Below are positions 11,978-24,200 of a stretch of 64,000 nucleotides of DNA, piece by piece (within the stretch, counting starts at the first letter, position 1; the number at the start of each line of letters is the position of its first letter). Origin of the DNA: Lepus europaeus (taxonomy: Eukaryota > Chordata > Mammalia > Lagomorpha > Leporidae); NCBI RefSeq assembly GCF_033115175.1, contig NC_084831.1, positions 77,881,502 through 77,945,501 on the forward strand, written 5' to 3'. A program made the position numbers and the translations under genes. Below the pieces are notes generated by a model, which did not search any database, was not told where the DNA came from, and saw only the letters and a program-made list of their open reading frames with translations.

Positions 11978-12820
11978 CAAGATCTGAACACAGAACTGAT
12001 TCACTGCTCCCACCATATCTACCAACTTGACTTATTTAATCTGTAGCATAAAATACATATTCATTGAATTGAAATGATGTTTTTGTGACTTCTTCAGAAT
12101 AAAGATTGTATTCTGGCCATAGACGTCCTTTCAACTCATACAACTATTATTATGAGTAAGGCATGAAGGAAATAGAGGAAGTCTCAACTTACGGTCTCAT
12201 TTGTACAGCACCACTGAATAAAATTAAAACAGTTACTTCAGTCTTTCAGGATTTTGTGTTCTTATGAAGAAAAGATATATTTAGGGAGATGGACTATTGA
12301 GTCTAGAATACACATCCAAAATATTTTTCAGCTTGTATTTTACAGATGAAGTTCCGTCTTTTCTTCCTGCCCCTCCTCCCCCTTCTCTTCTTTTTGATTA
12401 TTCTTTTGAAAATAAATTACACCTGAAATTTATGCTTTATTCAGCCAAACCCATATCAGTGATTTAAAAGCTCAGCATCATTTTTATTGTATAATTCAAA
12501 TCCAATGTCAAATCTAAACATTATGGTTTTAGCTTTTTAACTGTAATTTTAGACTTGTAGCTTAATAGCAGGATTTGATAAAAGATGTAGTTTTGATAGT
12601 TTTAATACTCAGTTTTTGTTAAAAAGAACTTGAATGGGTAAAAAAATGAAGTATGACCACCAAAACACTAGATTATTAAAAGGCTCGTTGCAGACAATGG
12701 GATTTTTGAGCATATCAAGAAAACTGACTCCTAGCAGTAAACCAAAAGAGCTCTTTTGTCTGTTTGGAGGGAATTCTCATAAAATTAAAATGGATACAGC
12801 AAATTTAAACAATGGGGAAC
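11978..12820. other. Intergenic stretch, nothing recognised
   Basis: AT-rich unique-looking DNA. It includes a 91-codon frame at 12634-12909 that runs into a SINE fragment and resembles nothing I know. Confidence 0.4.
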
Positions 12821-12821
12821 C

Positions 12822-12895
12822 CCTTTCTTTTTTTAAAGAAAAATTTATTTATTTAAAAGTCATAGTTACAGAGAGAAGGGCAGAGGCAGAGAACC
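12822..12895 (-). mobile_element. CSINE 3'-end fragment
   Basis: Only the tail and GA-rich part of a reverse copy remain (about 74 bases). Confidence 0.65.
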
Positions 12896-12957
12896 AATTT
12901 CCCACTTGAATTCCATGACCCTTTACTCTCAATTTTCTCAGTCTTCTTTTTTAACGG

Positions 12958-13262
12958 GAGGCGGGGTGTGCATTATGGCACAGTGAGTGAAGCCACAGCC
13001 TGTGACACCAGCACCCCATGTGAGCATGGGTTCAAGTTCTGGCTGCTCTATTTCAGATCCAGCTCCCTAGTTTTGTGCTTGAGAAGGAAGCAGAAGGTCC
13101 CTAAACTCATGGGAGACCCAAATGGAGTTCCAGGCTCCTGGCTTTGGCCTGGCCCAGCCCCGGTCATTGGGGCCATCTGGGTAGTGACCCAATAGATGGA
13201 AGACTAATTCTAGCCCCTCTCCCCAGTTCTGCCTTTTGAATAATCTTTTCGTTTAAAAAAAA
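12958..13262 (+). mobile_element. Old CSINE
   Basis: Strongly diverged but colinear along its length: head, body and a tail merging into A10 and an AT run. Confidence 0.75.
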
Positions 13263-13621
13263 AATATATATATATATATCTAAAAGTTGAAGTTACAGAC
13301 AGAGAGGGAGAGAGAGACAGCATGAGAGAGCTCTTCATTCAGTGGTTCACTCTTCATCTTCCAATCCAAGATTCATCCCCCAAATGGCTGTAACAGTTAG
13401 GACTGAGAAAGACTGAAGCCAGGAGCCTGAGCCAAAAATTCCAGACAGATATTCCACGTGGTTGGCAAGGACTCAAATACTTGAGTCATTGTCTGCTGCT
13501 TCTCAGGCACATTGCCAGTGAGTTGGATTGGAATGGGAGTAGCTGGGGCTCAAACCATCACTCTGATTTGGGATGCAGACATCTCAAGGGCAGTTTAATC
13601 TGCTATACCACAATGCTTGCT
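13263..13621 (-). mobile_element. Old CSINE preceded by an (AT)n run
   Basis: An AT dinucleotide run (13263-13280) joins it tail-to-tail to the previous copy. It carries an insertion of about 20 bases near 13352-13375 relative to other copies. Confidence 0.75.
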
Positions 13622-13879
13622 GCTTCCTATTCTCCTGTTTTGAGTCAAACTTTTCTTGCCAGGTTTTCAAATCTTACTGTTCTGTGGTTTAATCCTTGGC
13701 CCTCACCTCTTTTTTCAGTTCATCTATAACTACTCTAATGCTTTGAAATATTTATATGCCAACAACTCTCAAATTTTTATCAATAGTTCACACACCTCTT
13801 TCTTGCTGCAGAACAATACATACCAATGGATTACTGGACAATATCAACTTGATATTTCCAAAATTGAAATCCTGAATTT
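13622..13879 (+). mobile_element. LINE-2 reverse-transcriptase fragment
   Basis: Translation near 13740-13790 gives YLYANNSQIFIN. This lines up with the L2-type RT catalytic block (Y-A-D-D followed by S-Q-I-Y-I), with the catalytic aspartates changed to asparagine. The family assignment rests on that block and the surrounding colinearity. It is a dead copy. Confidence 0.6.
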
Positions 13880-13910
13880 TTTTATTTATTTATTTGACAG
13901 GTAGAGTTAG

Positions 13911-13951
<41 letters not shown>

Positions 13952-14206
13952 TCTGCCTTCCATTGTTCACCTCTCAAATGGCCGCTACGGCCAGAACTGC
14001 ACCGATCCGAAGCCAGGAGCCAGGTGCTTCCTCCTGGTTTCCCATCCAGGTGCAGGGGCCCAAGCACTTGGGCCATCCTCCACTGCTATCCCAGGCCACA
14101 GCAGAGAGATGGACTGGAAGAGAAGCTGGGACTAGAACCTGGCACCTATATGGGATGCTGACGCCGCAGGCGGAGGATTAACCAAGTGAGCCACGGCGCC
14201 GGCCCC
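13880..14206 (-). mobile_element. CSINE with TSD, inserted in L2
   Basis: Reverse copy with a 28-base GA run. The flanks 'tgaaatcctga' recur on both sides (about 13865-13875 and 14207-14217). Confidence 0.9.
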
Positions 14207-14218
14207 TGAAATCCTGAT

Positions 14219-14469
14219 TTTTTAAATATTTATTTATTTGAAAGGTAGACTGACAGAGAAGGAAAGACTGAGAGATTGTCATCTGCTGGTTCACTCCCCA
14301 AGTGGATGCAACAGCTGGGGCTGAGCCAGGCCAAGGCATGGAGCCAGGAGCTTCATGTGGGTTTTCCACTTGAGTAGCAGGGGCCTAAATACTTGGGCCA
14401 CCTTCTACCATTTTGTCAGGCACATCAGCAGAGAGCTGCATCAGAAATGGAGCAGCCAGGACTCTAGGG
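14219..14469 (-). mobile_element. Old CSINE, head missing
   Basis: Reverse copy lacking the last about 60 bases (the tRNA-like head). Confidence 0.75.
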
Positions 14470-14475
14470 CACTCA

Positions 14476-14690
14476 TGTTTCTCCTTTTTACCTTTTATTT
14501 ATCTGAAAGGCAGAGAGATCTCCCATTTCTCTGGCTCACTCTCCAAATGCGGGTAACTTCTGAGCCAAGCCATCATCTGGGGCTTCCCAGAGAGCACATT
14601 AGCAGGAAGCTGGAATCTGGTGGTGCCAGAGCTCAAACCCAGACAGTCCAATATGGGTGTGTGTGTGTGTCTGTCTGAGTGTCTGAACTT
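14476..14690 (-). mobile_element. Old CSINE fragment with GT run
   Basis: A second degraded reverse copy abuts the previous one. It contains a short GT run (14655-14670). Confidence 0.65.
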
Positions 14691-15059
14691 CTATGGCAAA
14701 TGGGGCCCCTCCATGGTGTTTCTTGAACAGGCCCTACATGGGTCTCTGGCCTAGACTTTTTTCCTAGATAATCAGCTTTGCTTGCATTAACAGCTCTTCC
14801 CCTAGTTAATCCATTACTTTTCACGTAACTTTTTCAATGATGCTTACTCTGAGAATCCTATTTAAAGTTGCAATGTGTCACTCTGCCCTCTCATCTTTTT
14901 ATTCTATTTTTTCCATACTGTTTTGCCCTATAGCTCCCCCACAGAACTTGTGCACTCATTTTCTTTCTTTCCAATAAAACGTCAGCGAAGTAGGGCAAAG
15001 ATTCTTTTGTTTCATTATTTCGAAGAGTTGGCACACAATGGACGCTCACTAAACGAGTC

Positions 15060-15269
15060 CGCACACTGATCATCTCGCTGTTCACACAGCTGGGCAAGTC
15101 ACCTAAAAGTCCTTCAACCCTCGGTTTTACAATCTTCTAAAATAGCTAAAACTCACTAAGGTTTTTTTTTTTTTTTCTCCCAAGTTCGCGACACCGGAAG
15201 TAAACCTGTAAGGCGGGGCTCAAAGAAATACCACTTCCGTTTCCGTGCCGACGCAAAGAACCAAAGAAA
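15060..15269 (+). promoter_or_regulatory. RPF1: RPF1 promoter and 5' UTR region
   Basis: CpG-containing sequence directly upstream of the RPF1 start codon. An ETS-type core 'ccggaagt' lies at 15194-15201, and the opposite-strand core 'acttccgt' lies at 15233-15240, followed by another 'ttccg'. Paired ETS sites without a TATA box are typical of ribosome-biogenesis housekeeping promoters; that GABP/ELK factors act here is inference. A T tract of about 15 lies just upstream (15163-15177). The transcription start is not visible. Confidence 0.6.
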
Positions 15270-18200
15270 ATGGCGAAAGCCGCGGATAAGACCGGCAGTG
15301 GGGGGAAGAAAAACCTGAAAAGGAAAGCCGTTACCGAAGAACCGCAGGAGGCCACAGTCGCTGGGGATGAGGCGACAGAAAGCGGGGTTCAGCCCCCGAA
15401 AGCGGCTGCGTTTCCGCCAGGTTTCAGCATTTCCGAGATTAAGAACAAACAGCGGCGACACTTAATGTTCACGCGGTGGAAGCAGCAGCAGCGCAAGGTA
15501 GGCGACGGGCGGAAGCGGCCAGGGCGCGTGCGCAATGTGGCTCGCGCGTGGTCGGGACGGAGGCGGGGAGCGCACAGGCGTCTTCGTCTCTTCCCGGGGG
15601 ACCCGAGTGGGTGTCAGTTGCGCCCGAAGGGTTGTCCGGAGGGGCGCCTCTTTGCTCTCGTGTTAGTGGCGCTCTCGCTGTACTTTGGGAACTGCATGTT
15701 CAGCCGTTTGAGCCTCAGGGTGGAGTTTTCCCTTCCGTGGCGGCCTCCGCCAAAGGAAAGCCGGCAGTCCTGCTCTCCTAGTGGAGAGTACCCGCTCTTG
15801 ACGTCTCGGTCCCCCGCTTTGCCACTCTACACGACGTTGGTGAACTTTGAGAATCTGTAATGTAGACTGTACAGAGCAAGTCCAAACAGCTCTTGATTAA
15901 ATTAGTAATGTGGGCTGGGCTGGTGGTTGGATTTGTTCTTTGCAACCTTTCCCTCATATCATTCTGGGAGGTTAAGGATAAGCTGAAAAGTGGAAATGTT
16001 TATTTGCCCGGCGTCACAGTGCTCAATTCTGGTTAAATCTCAACGAGAGGAAAGCATTTACTCATCATTTGTACGATGGAAGTTCACACACAATATTCTT
16101 TATATTTGCCTGCCCTCTTTTACTCTACTGTAGGGTCCCTGGACTGATTGTACTCACCGTTACGTGTGTAGGTGCTAACGGAGTACATACAACGGGCATC
16201 TGACCCTACCAGGATGCGGGATGTCTTAGGAGACTTGACACTGTGATTTCTAATCTGCCTTGATGGGTTGAGGGTCAGGAGACGCTAGAGACAGCAAGAA
16301 TGTCAAGCATTCTGTTTAGAAATCTCCAGAAGATACTTTACAGTACAAATAATCATAACCAACATTGCAAGTTCTTACTGATATTAAAAACAGATTTGGT
16401 ATGTGGATAACTAGCGTTGGCTTTATCGGAAACCTGAAACCCATCTTTCTTGTGTTTCTTTGCATTTTTAGCACCTTACAGAAAAACAAGCAGCTTGGTA
16501 AAACAAAACAACTGTGCTGGTTTAGATTTTACATTTTCTTTAATTTAACTTGCTTTATAGTAAGAGCTAATGCTAGTGAAATTTTAAATGCTGAAACTTA
16601 CCAATTTAGATTTTGTTAAGGTGCAAGATCTGATTTTATTGACCAACATGTTTGGCTTAACGTTTAGGTATAAAATCTTTGTCCAGGTGGCTATGTTATT
16701 ATATCATAAAGATTACCTAATTTAAATACACATAGCATTACTAGTTGGTAGTTTTGGTGTATATGTGATGTAACTGGTGGTTTTTCAATATTTTGTTTTC
16801 AACCTTTTAGGAAAAGTTGGCAGCTAAGAAAAAACTTAAAAAACAGAGAGAGGCTCTTGGTGATAAGGTAAATAAATTTTTTGCCATCTGCTTTCTGTTT
16901 TATATTAAGGAATACTTCCTAATTGTATTTGCAGTGACTTCTAAAGTTTATGAAATATTTCACATGTATAAAAAGTTATAAAAATTATGTAACAACTCCT
17001 TTTATATTTTTTACTCAGCTTAAGAAATAATACATTAGCAAATAACATTGGGATGCCCTTGTCAGTTTTTCCTGATTACTTTCCCCTCCAGACATACCCA
17101 CGAATAGGAAGTTATTTTTCCTATGCACTGTTTTATATTTGTACTAATGCATTTCTGTATCTGAACAATAAGCAGAGTGGTAGCATTTCACATGTGATAT
17201 TTTTGAAAGGAAGAGGCACCACTCCCTAGCTTTGGGAAAGGGGAATCTTCCCAGTCTAGGCCTAATGTTTCAGTTTTTGTAACTTAAAGCAAAGGCTCTT
17301 TGTCAGGGGAAAGACAGGACAGAGCTTCATCTGTAGTAGAATGAGCTTAGTAAGAATGAGAGCTGACACAGACGATATGAACCTGTGAAGAATGAGAATG
17401 GGACGAGGAGCAGGGTGAGACCTGGATGGATTACGGCAAAGAGAAGTGGAGAAAACATCAAGAAAAGACTTGGCTGTTTTTGTGGTATTAAGTGAACTCT
17501 TTCTGTTGAAAACTTCTAAAAGAACTACTAAATAAATATTATTTGTTGTATAGCTAAGTAATTTTCATTTTGTTACGTTTTGTTAGTAGTTACTCCCAGG
17601 TTACAGTCTACACTTGCAAATTTTAAAAATGTTCAATTCCCCAATTCACATCTGTTAATACAAGGAACCCAATAAGAATTAGTGTTTTTGAGGCGAGGAA
17701 ATAAAGACTATATATTCATACAGAAACTCTGATCAGTTACAGCAAGTGAACATGTTGATCACCATTTGAAAATATCACCATTCTTATTTTTTGGACTGAA
17801 GGATGACTTCCTTGAACTATGTCCCTTAAAAGATTACTCAAAACTTAATGTTTGTTTCATAGTGTAATAAAAAAATCCCAAATGGTTATCAGTTCACATT
17901 TTTTCCATTTCTTTAGTAGTATACCTCTGAAGTTACATACTGTATTCTTACAGTTCTGTTTTCCTGCTCCTTAATAGTTCATTTATGCAGGTTGAGTCTG
18001 TATGATTGCTGATTGTAACAGTATTCCAGTCATTATTGATGTGCTGTTTGCTATTTATTTACATTATGAATAGTGATTCTTCTATTTCCATTATATTTTT
18101 TCTTCTTTTTTTTTTTAAATGTTTGTTATTTTTCTCCTTAGTGGATAATTATCTTGATTCCTCTTTCTTCTCTCTGCTACTTTCGCCAAACTCAAAGTTA

Positions 18201-21200
18201 GCCATTCTTCCAGTAGATGTATTCTTCTGCCCAGATTAAAAAGCCTCTTATTTAATATTATTAGAATCATTGTAAGCAGTAGCAGTGGGTTGAGATGAGA
18301 AACAGATTGTGTGTCCTATGGATGGATTTCTGTTCTTTCTTATAGATTCTTTTAGATTTCTTTTCTCTTGTATTTAGGCTCCACCAAAGCCTGTACCCAA
18401 GACCATTGACAACCAGCGCGTGTATGATGAAACCATAGTAGACCCTAATGATGAAGAGGTAATGTTAAAAGTCTTAAATGCGTTGGAATGATCCCGCTGG
18501 ATAGATTATATGTTGATATTGTTGATATTTAAAGTGTTGGCTGGAAAAGTTGTATAATGAACTGATTCATATGTGATGTCGGTATATCTTTTTGTTTGGT
18601 ACAGATTATTTCATAATTGATATTCTCAATGCTATAGGAAAAATGTGGTAAATACTTATTTCTCTGGAAATGTATTTTATGCCTAGATAAACTTAAAGGT
18701 TTTAAAAGAATTTCTCAGACTATAGATTTTTATAGTATTTGTTAAAGACATTTTGATAACCTAAGGGTAACATTTGATGATTTTTTTGATGTCTTCATAA
18801 AACTCTTGGTTTCAAAGTAATTTTCCCTTTGCATGTTTTCTCTCTTTAAAAGATTGTAACAGTGCAGTGAGAAAAAAATTGAGATTTTAAAACTTTGTGT
18901 ATTTTCACATTTTTTCTAAAGGAAACTTGGTTTGGTAATGTTTGTTAGTTTGCTTTTAAACAGTGGTACTATCACTACTTTTTAACATACATCCTCATAC
19001 AACCCAATGTAATTCATTCAGTCTTACAGCAAATATTTTTTGATTGCCTAAGTATTGAATATTTTAAGCATTAAGATAATGTTTTAGGGATTTGACATCC
19101 ATCAGTGAACAATACACTCTGTCTGGCTCATTATTCAGTGCTTTGCTTAATTGCCAATGTCTGAGGACTTTCTAGATTTTTCTTACCATCACTTTCTAAC
19201 TTAATTGTGGAACATAGAGCACTTTGTTCGATTTAAGTCCTTTCCAAGACGTTATCTTTGCTCTATTGTTTATTCTGAGAAGGTCTGTGTAGCTTTTGAA
19301 AAGGTGTATTTTTCTGTTTTGAGGATGGATTATTATGTATATGAGAATTATTTCAAAACATGTATTCTGTTGGGATGGGTTGTTGTGAATGTCAGAGTTG
19401 GTTTGAGTTGGTTGATAGTATTGTTCACATCTTGTATATTCTTTCTAAGTTTTTATCAAGTTCTATTAGTTGTTGAGCAAGAAGAATTGAGATCTTTAAC
19501 TAGCTGCATTGTTCTATTCCTTTCAGTTTTTGCTTCACATATTTGAGGATTCTTTTGTTGGGTACATATACTTTTATAATTCTAACTTTATATACACATA
19601 ATTACATAATTATAAGTACATCTTCTGGATGTATTTACCTTTAACCCAATATAAATTCCATGTATTTATTCCATAAATAGAATTCTGTGTCTAGCAGTAT
19701 TTCTTTTTTTAAATGTCTATTTTGTTTAATGTCCATGTAGCTCCTTAAACTCTCATTACTGACTGCGTGGTACATCCTTTTTTAAAAATGCTTTTACTGT
19801 TAACTTACAGCTTTGTACGATTTATTTATTTATTTGTAAGGGAGAGGGGAGAAGAGAGAGAGATTGATCTTCCATTCTCTGATTTACTCTACCAATGCCC
19901 ACAACAGCTAAAGCTGGACTAGTCTGAAGTCAGGAGTCAGGAACTCCATCTGGGCTCCCATGTGGATGGCAGGAACCCAAGTTCCTCACCCCCTAGGTAC
20001 TTTCATGTCATATGCAGCATCGCAGTCTCAGGGGTGGCTTAGCCTGCAATGCCACAATGCCCACCCCCAATTCACATCTTTGTACTTAGGTTATACCACC
20101 TACAGATACCATCTGGTTGGATCTTGCTTTTTTATTCAGTCTGACAAACATTTTAAGTTGGTTATTGATATACGTCTACCATTTTGCTTTGATCTCAAAA
20201 TATCTTGTATCTCTATTTTTCCTGTTTCTCCTGGACTGATATCCTTGGTATTAAATATTTTTTAGTATGCCATTTTTATTCTTATTCATTTTTAAGTTTT
20301 TGTTTGTTTGTTTGTTTTCTTTTTGACAGGCAGAGTGGATAGTGAGAGAGACAGAGAGAAAGGTTTTCCTTTTTGCCGTTGGTTCACCCTCCAGTGGCCG
20401 CTGCGGCCGGCGCATCTCACTGATCCAAAGCCAGGAGCCAGGTGCTTCTCCTGGTCTCCCATGAGGGTGCAGGGCCCAAGGACTTGGGCCATCCTCCACT
20501 GCCTTCCCGGGCCACCGCAGAGAGCTGGCCTGGAGGAGGGGCAACCGGGATAGAATCTGGTGCCCCAACCGGGACTAGAACCTGGTGTGCCAGTGCCACA
20601 AGGCGGAGGATTAGCCTGTTAAGCCACGGCGCCGGCCTATTCTTCATTTTTAAAGCTACAATTGAGTTCTTGGTCACTTTAGGAATTGCAGATTGCATCT
20701 GTATCACAATTAACTTAAAAAAAAATACTGACACAGTTCTGGAAAATATGGCAGGTTTGTACTAAGACAGTTTTGTTCCTCTACCTTTTTCTTATTATCA
20801 TATACACTACATTTTTGTGTGCTATAAACTTAGTGTTATAATTTCTGCTTAAACAACCTCATGTTTTTTAAAAGAAATGAAGAATTATGTACATACACAT
20901 ATAGTGTTATATTTATCTACCTATTTACAATTAACAGTTTTCTTCTTTTCATCTTCCGGATCTCAGTTGCTGTCTGATGTCATTTTCTTTCAGCTTATAG
21001 GACTTTGTTTCGTCTTTGTTTTTATAGCAGATTTAATAGCAACTATTATCTCAGTTTTTGTTTATGTGAAAGTATGCTTCTTTTGTCTTCATTTAAAAAA
21101 ATTTTTTTAAGGATTTATTTATTTATTTTGAAAGAGTTGCAGAGAGATATTGAGAGTCAGAAAGAGATCGTTGATCCATTGGTTCACTCCCCAGGTGGCC

Positions 21201-24200
21201 ATCTTCTATTGCTTTACCTAAGGCATTAGCAGGGAGCTGGATCAGAAGTGGAGCAGCTGGAACACAAGCTGTTATACATATGGGATGCCAGCATTGTGGG
21301 TCATGGCTTTACCCACTGTACCTCAATGCTGGCCCCCCAAATTTTCTTTTTTCATATACTTGAAAGGCAAAGCAATAAAGAGATCTTGCATCTGCTGGTT
21401 CACTCCCTATATGCCTGCAATAGCCAGGGTTGTGCCAGGCCAAAACCTTGGAGTCTGGAACTCCATCTGGGTTCTCCACATGGGTTTTCCACGGGGGCCC
21501 AAGCACATGAACCATGATCTGCTGCTTTCCATTATGCATTTACAGGAAACTGGATCAGAAGCAGAGTAGCCAGGACTCAAGCCTGTGCTTTGATATGGAA
21601 TAAGGGAGTTCCAAGAAGTGGTTTAAACCCCTGTACCATAATGCCTGCCTGCCTGCGCCTTCATTTTTAAAAGATAATTTTGCAAGATATAAAATTCTTA
21701 ATTGTCCTTTTTTCCTTTTAGTACTTTGAATGTACAATTCCACTGCATTTTAACCATTTGTTTCCACTAATTATCAGTGTTTTTCACTATATCTTATTTC
21801 AGAATTGTTTCAGCTTTTAACTATTAGCAGTTTGGCTCTGATGTTTAGGTATTGTTCTTTTCATCCTCCTTGGGATTTATTGAGCTCTTGGACTTTTTTT
21901 TATGCTAATATTTTTCATCAAGTTTGGGGTATTTCCAGCCATTATTTCTTCAGCTATAACTGCCCCTTTGGGACTCCCTCTACATGTACAGTCATGCATC
22001 ACTTAACAAAAGGAATACATTATGAGAAATGAGTCTTTAGCTGATTTCATCATTGTACAAACTTCTTTAGGTTGCTTATATAGACCTAGATGGAGCCTAC
22101 AATGGACCTAGGCTACAGATATATAAAAGTGGTGTAGTCGATTTCTTCCAGAGCCATGATGAACAACTTTAGATTAAATAAGCACGAGAGAAAATGATGC
22201 AAACAAAAGACTACAATAAACATGAGGCAGGTGGCTACTGCTACATAACACTTTTATACAACTGCCAAAGCCTTAGTTTGTTTATACCAACATTGTACTT
22301 CAGCCTCACTGTGTGTTTTTCAACTCCTTTGTATCTTAGAGGATCACTGACTTAAGTAGTCCATAGTTGACCGGAGCACCATGATTCAGCATATGACTGA
22401 ACTCTAGAAGTATCTGACATTGTCCAGTTTTATACTTGTATCCTGCAGACACGAAATCATCCAACCTATTCATGTTGCCATTAATACCAGTCCTTTTGTA
22501 AATGCCCTACCAGTTAGGTAATCAGTGTCAGAATCCTTTAAAATTCTGGACCAGTGGGAGACATTTGGCTTGATGGTTAAGATATCACATGGAATGCTCA
22601 TGTTCTATATCAGAGCACCTGGGTTTGAGGTAGCAGGTGGTGGCTCAAGGAGTTGTGTTCCTTCCTCCCACAGGGAGACCCTAATTTGAGTTCTGGCTTT
22701 GGCCTGGCCCAGCCCTGACTTTCATGGGCATTTGGGAAGTGAATCAGCAGATGAGAGATCTTTCTCTCTTACTCTGCTTTTTTTTCTTTAAAGATTTATT
22801 TTATTTATTTGAAAGAGTTATATAGAGAGGTAGAGACAGAGAGTGAGGTCTTCCATATCTGCTGGTACACTCCTAAATGGCTGCAACAGCTGGTGCTGAG
22901 CCAATCTGTAGACAGGAGCTTCTTGCAGGCCTCCCACTTGGGTGCAGGGGCCCAAGTACTTGGGCCATCTCTGCTGCTTTCCCAGGCCATTAACAGGAAA
23001 CTGGATCGGAAGTAGAGCAGCTGGGACTTGAGCCAGCACCCATATGGGATGCCGGCACTGAAGGCCAGGGCTTTAACCTGCTGCACCACAGTGCTGGCCT
23101 CACTCTGCTTTTAAAATAAATCTTAAAGATAAAAATCTGGGGGCCAGTGCTGTGGCACAGTGGTTTAACATCCTGGCCTGAAGCGCTGGTTCAAGACCCG
23201 GCTGCTCCACTTCCGATCTAGCTCTTTGCTAATGCCTGGGAAAGCAGTAGAAGATGGTCCAAGTACTTGGGCCCCTGCATCCACGTGGGAGACCTGGAGG
23301 GAGCTCCTGGCTCCTAGAGTCGGATTGGCGCAGCTCCAGCCGTTGCGGCCAATTGGGGAGTGAACCATCAGATGGGAGACCTCTCTCTCTCTCTCTATTT
23401 CTCTCTCTCTCTCACTTTCTCCCTCCTTCCCTCCTTCTGTGTAATTCTGACTTTCAAATAAATAAATAAAGAAAGAAAAGATAAAAATCTGGTCTAGTAA
23501 AGTATTTGTTGTAAAATTATCTCTCATCTCTGTTCTTAGGTTGCTTATGATGAAGCTACAGATGAATTTGCTTCTTACTTCAACAGACAAACTTCTCCCA
23601 AGATTCTCATCACAACATCAGATAGACCTCATGGGGTAAACAAATTGATTAGTGTAGCTCTTAAGTTCTTAATTTTCTTACATTAGTTTTACAGTTTAAA
23701 GTATTCTGCTCAGAAGAGTTAATTATTTAACTGCCTTATATAATGGAACTGAATAAGCTAAATGTACTGGTGATATGCTATAGATAAACTAACCATGATT
23801 CTTCTAGATAGGCTTTCTCAACCTCAGCACTATTAACATTTTGGGCTAAATAATTCTTTGTTATAGTGAGCTATCCTCTTCATTATAGGATGTTTATCAG
23901 CATGCCTGGCCGCTACCTATTACCAACCATCTGCCACCAATCATAACTACCAAAACTGTCTTTAGGGCATTGTTAAATGTTCATTGGTGCAGCAGAATCA
24001 CCCCTGGTTGAGAACCACTGCTTTCGGACGATCAGCCTTTGGTAAAAGATGAGAAACATTGTTATATTTCATTCTTTCCCATCTTGCTTTCAGAAATAGC
24101 ACTGGCTTATAATCATCATTGTTTCTTTCATAATGAATATTATACCATGTAAGATTTTATTCTGTCTCTTGAGAATTTTTGTTGCTTTGTTTTACAGAGA

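Larger units (their letters stand above)
19190..21988 (-). mobile_element. Old L1 ORF2 (long, fragmented by four SINEs)
   Basis: The plus strand reads as the complement of L1 ORF2 in colinear blocks: 'tgtattctgttgggatgg' (about 19360), 'gtttttgcttcacatatt' (about 19527), then after SINEs 'agatataaaattcttaat' (about 21686), 'tttttcatcaagtttggg' (about 21909) and 'ccattatttcttcagcta' (about 21940). Four CSINEs and, at its far end, a Tigger-like element lie within it. It is fully decayed, within RPF1 intron 3. The middle, about 20640-21090, is the least certain. Confidence 0.65.

Noticed and set aside
15498-15860. Extension of RPF1 exon 1 as a 196-codon protein
   Set aside because: A GTAGGC donor at 15498 and a matching downstream exon give the conserved protein; the read-through is intronic.
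18006-18239. Hydrophobic 77-codon frame resembling a membrane protein
   Set aside because: It is a T-rich intronic stretch of RPF1; T-richness alone yields Phe/Leu-rich frames.
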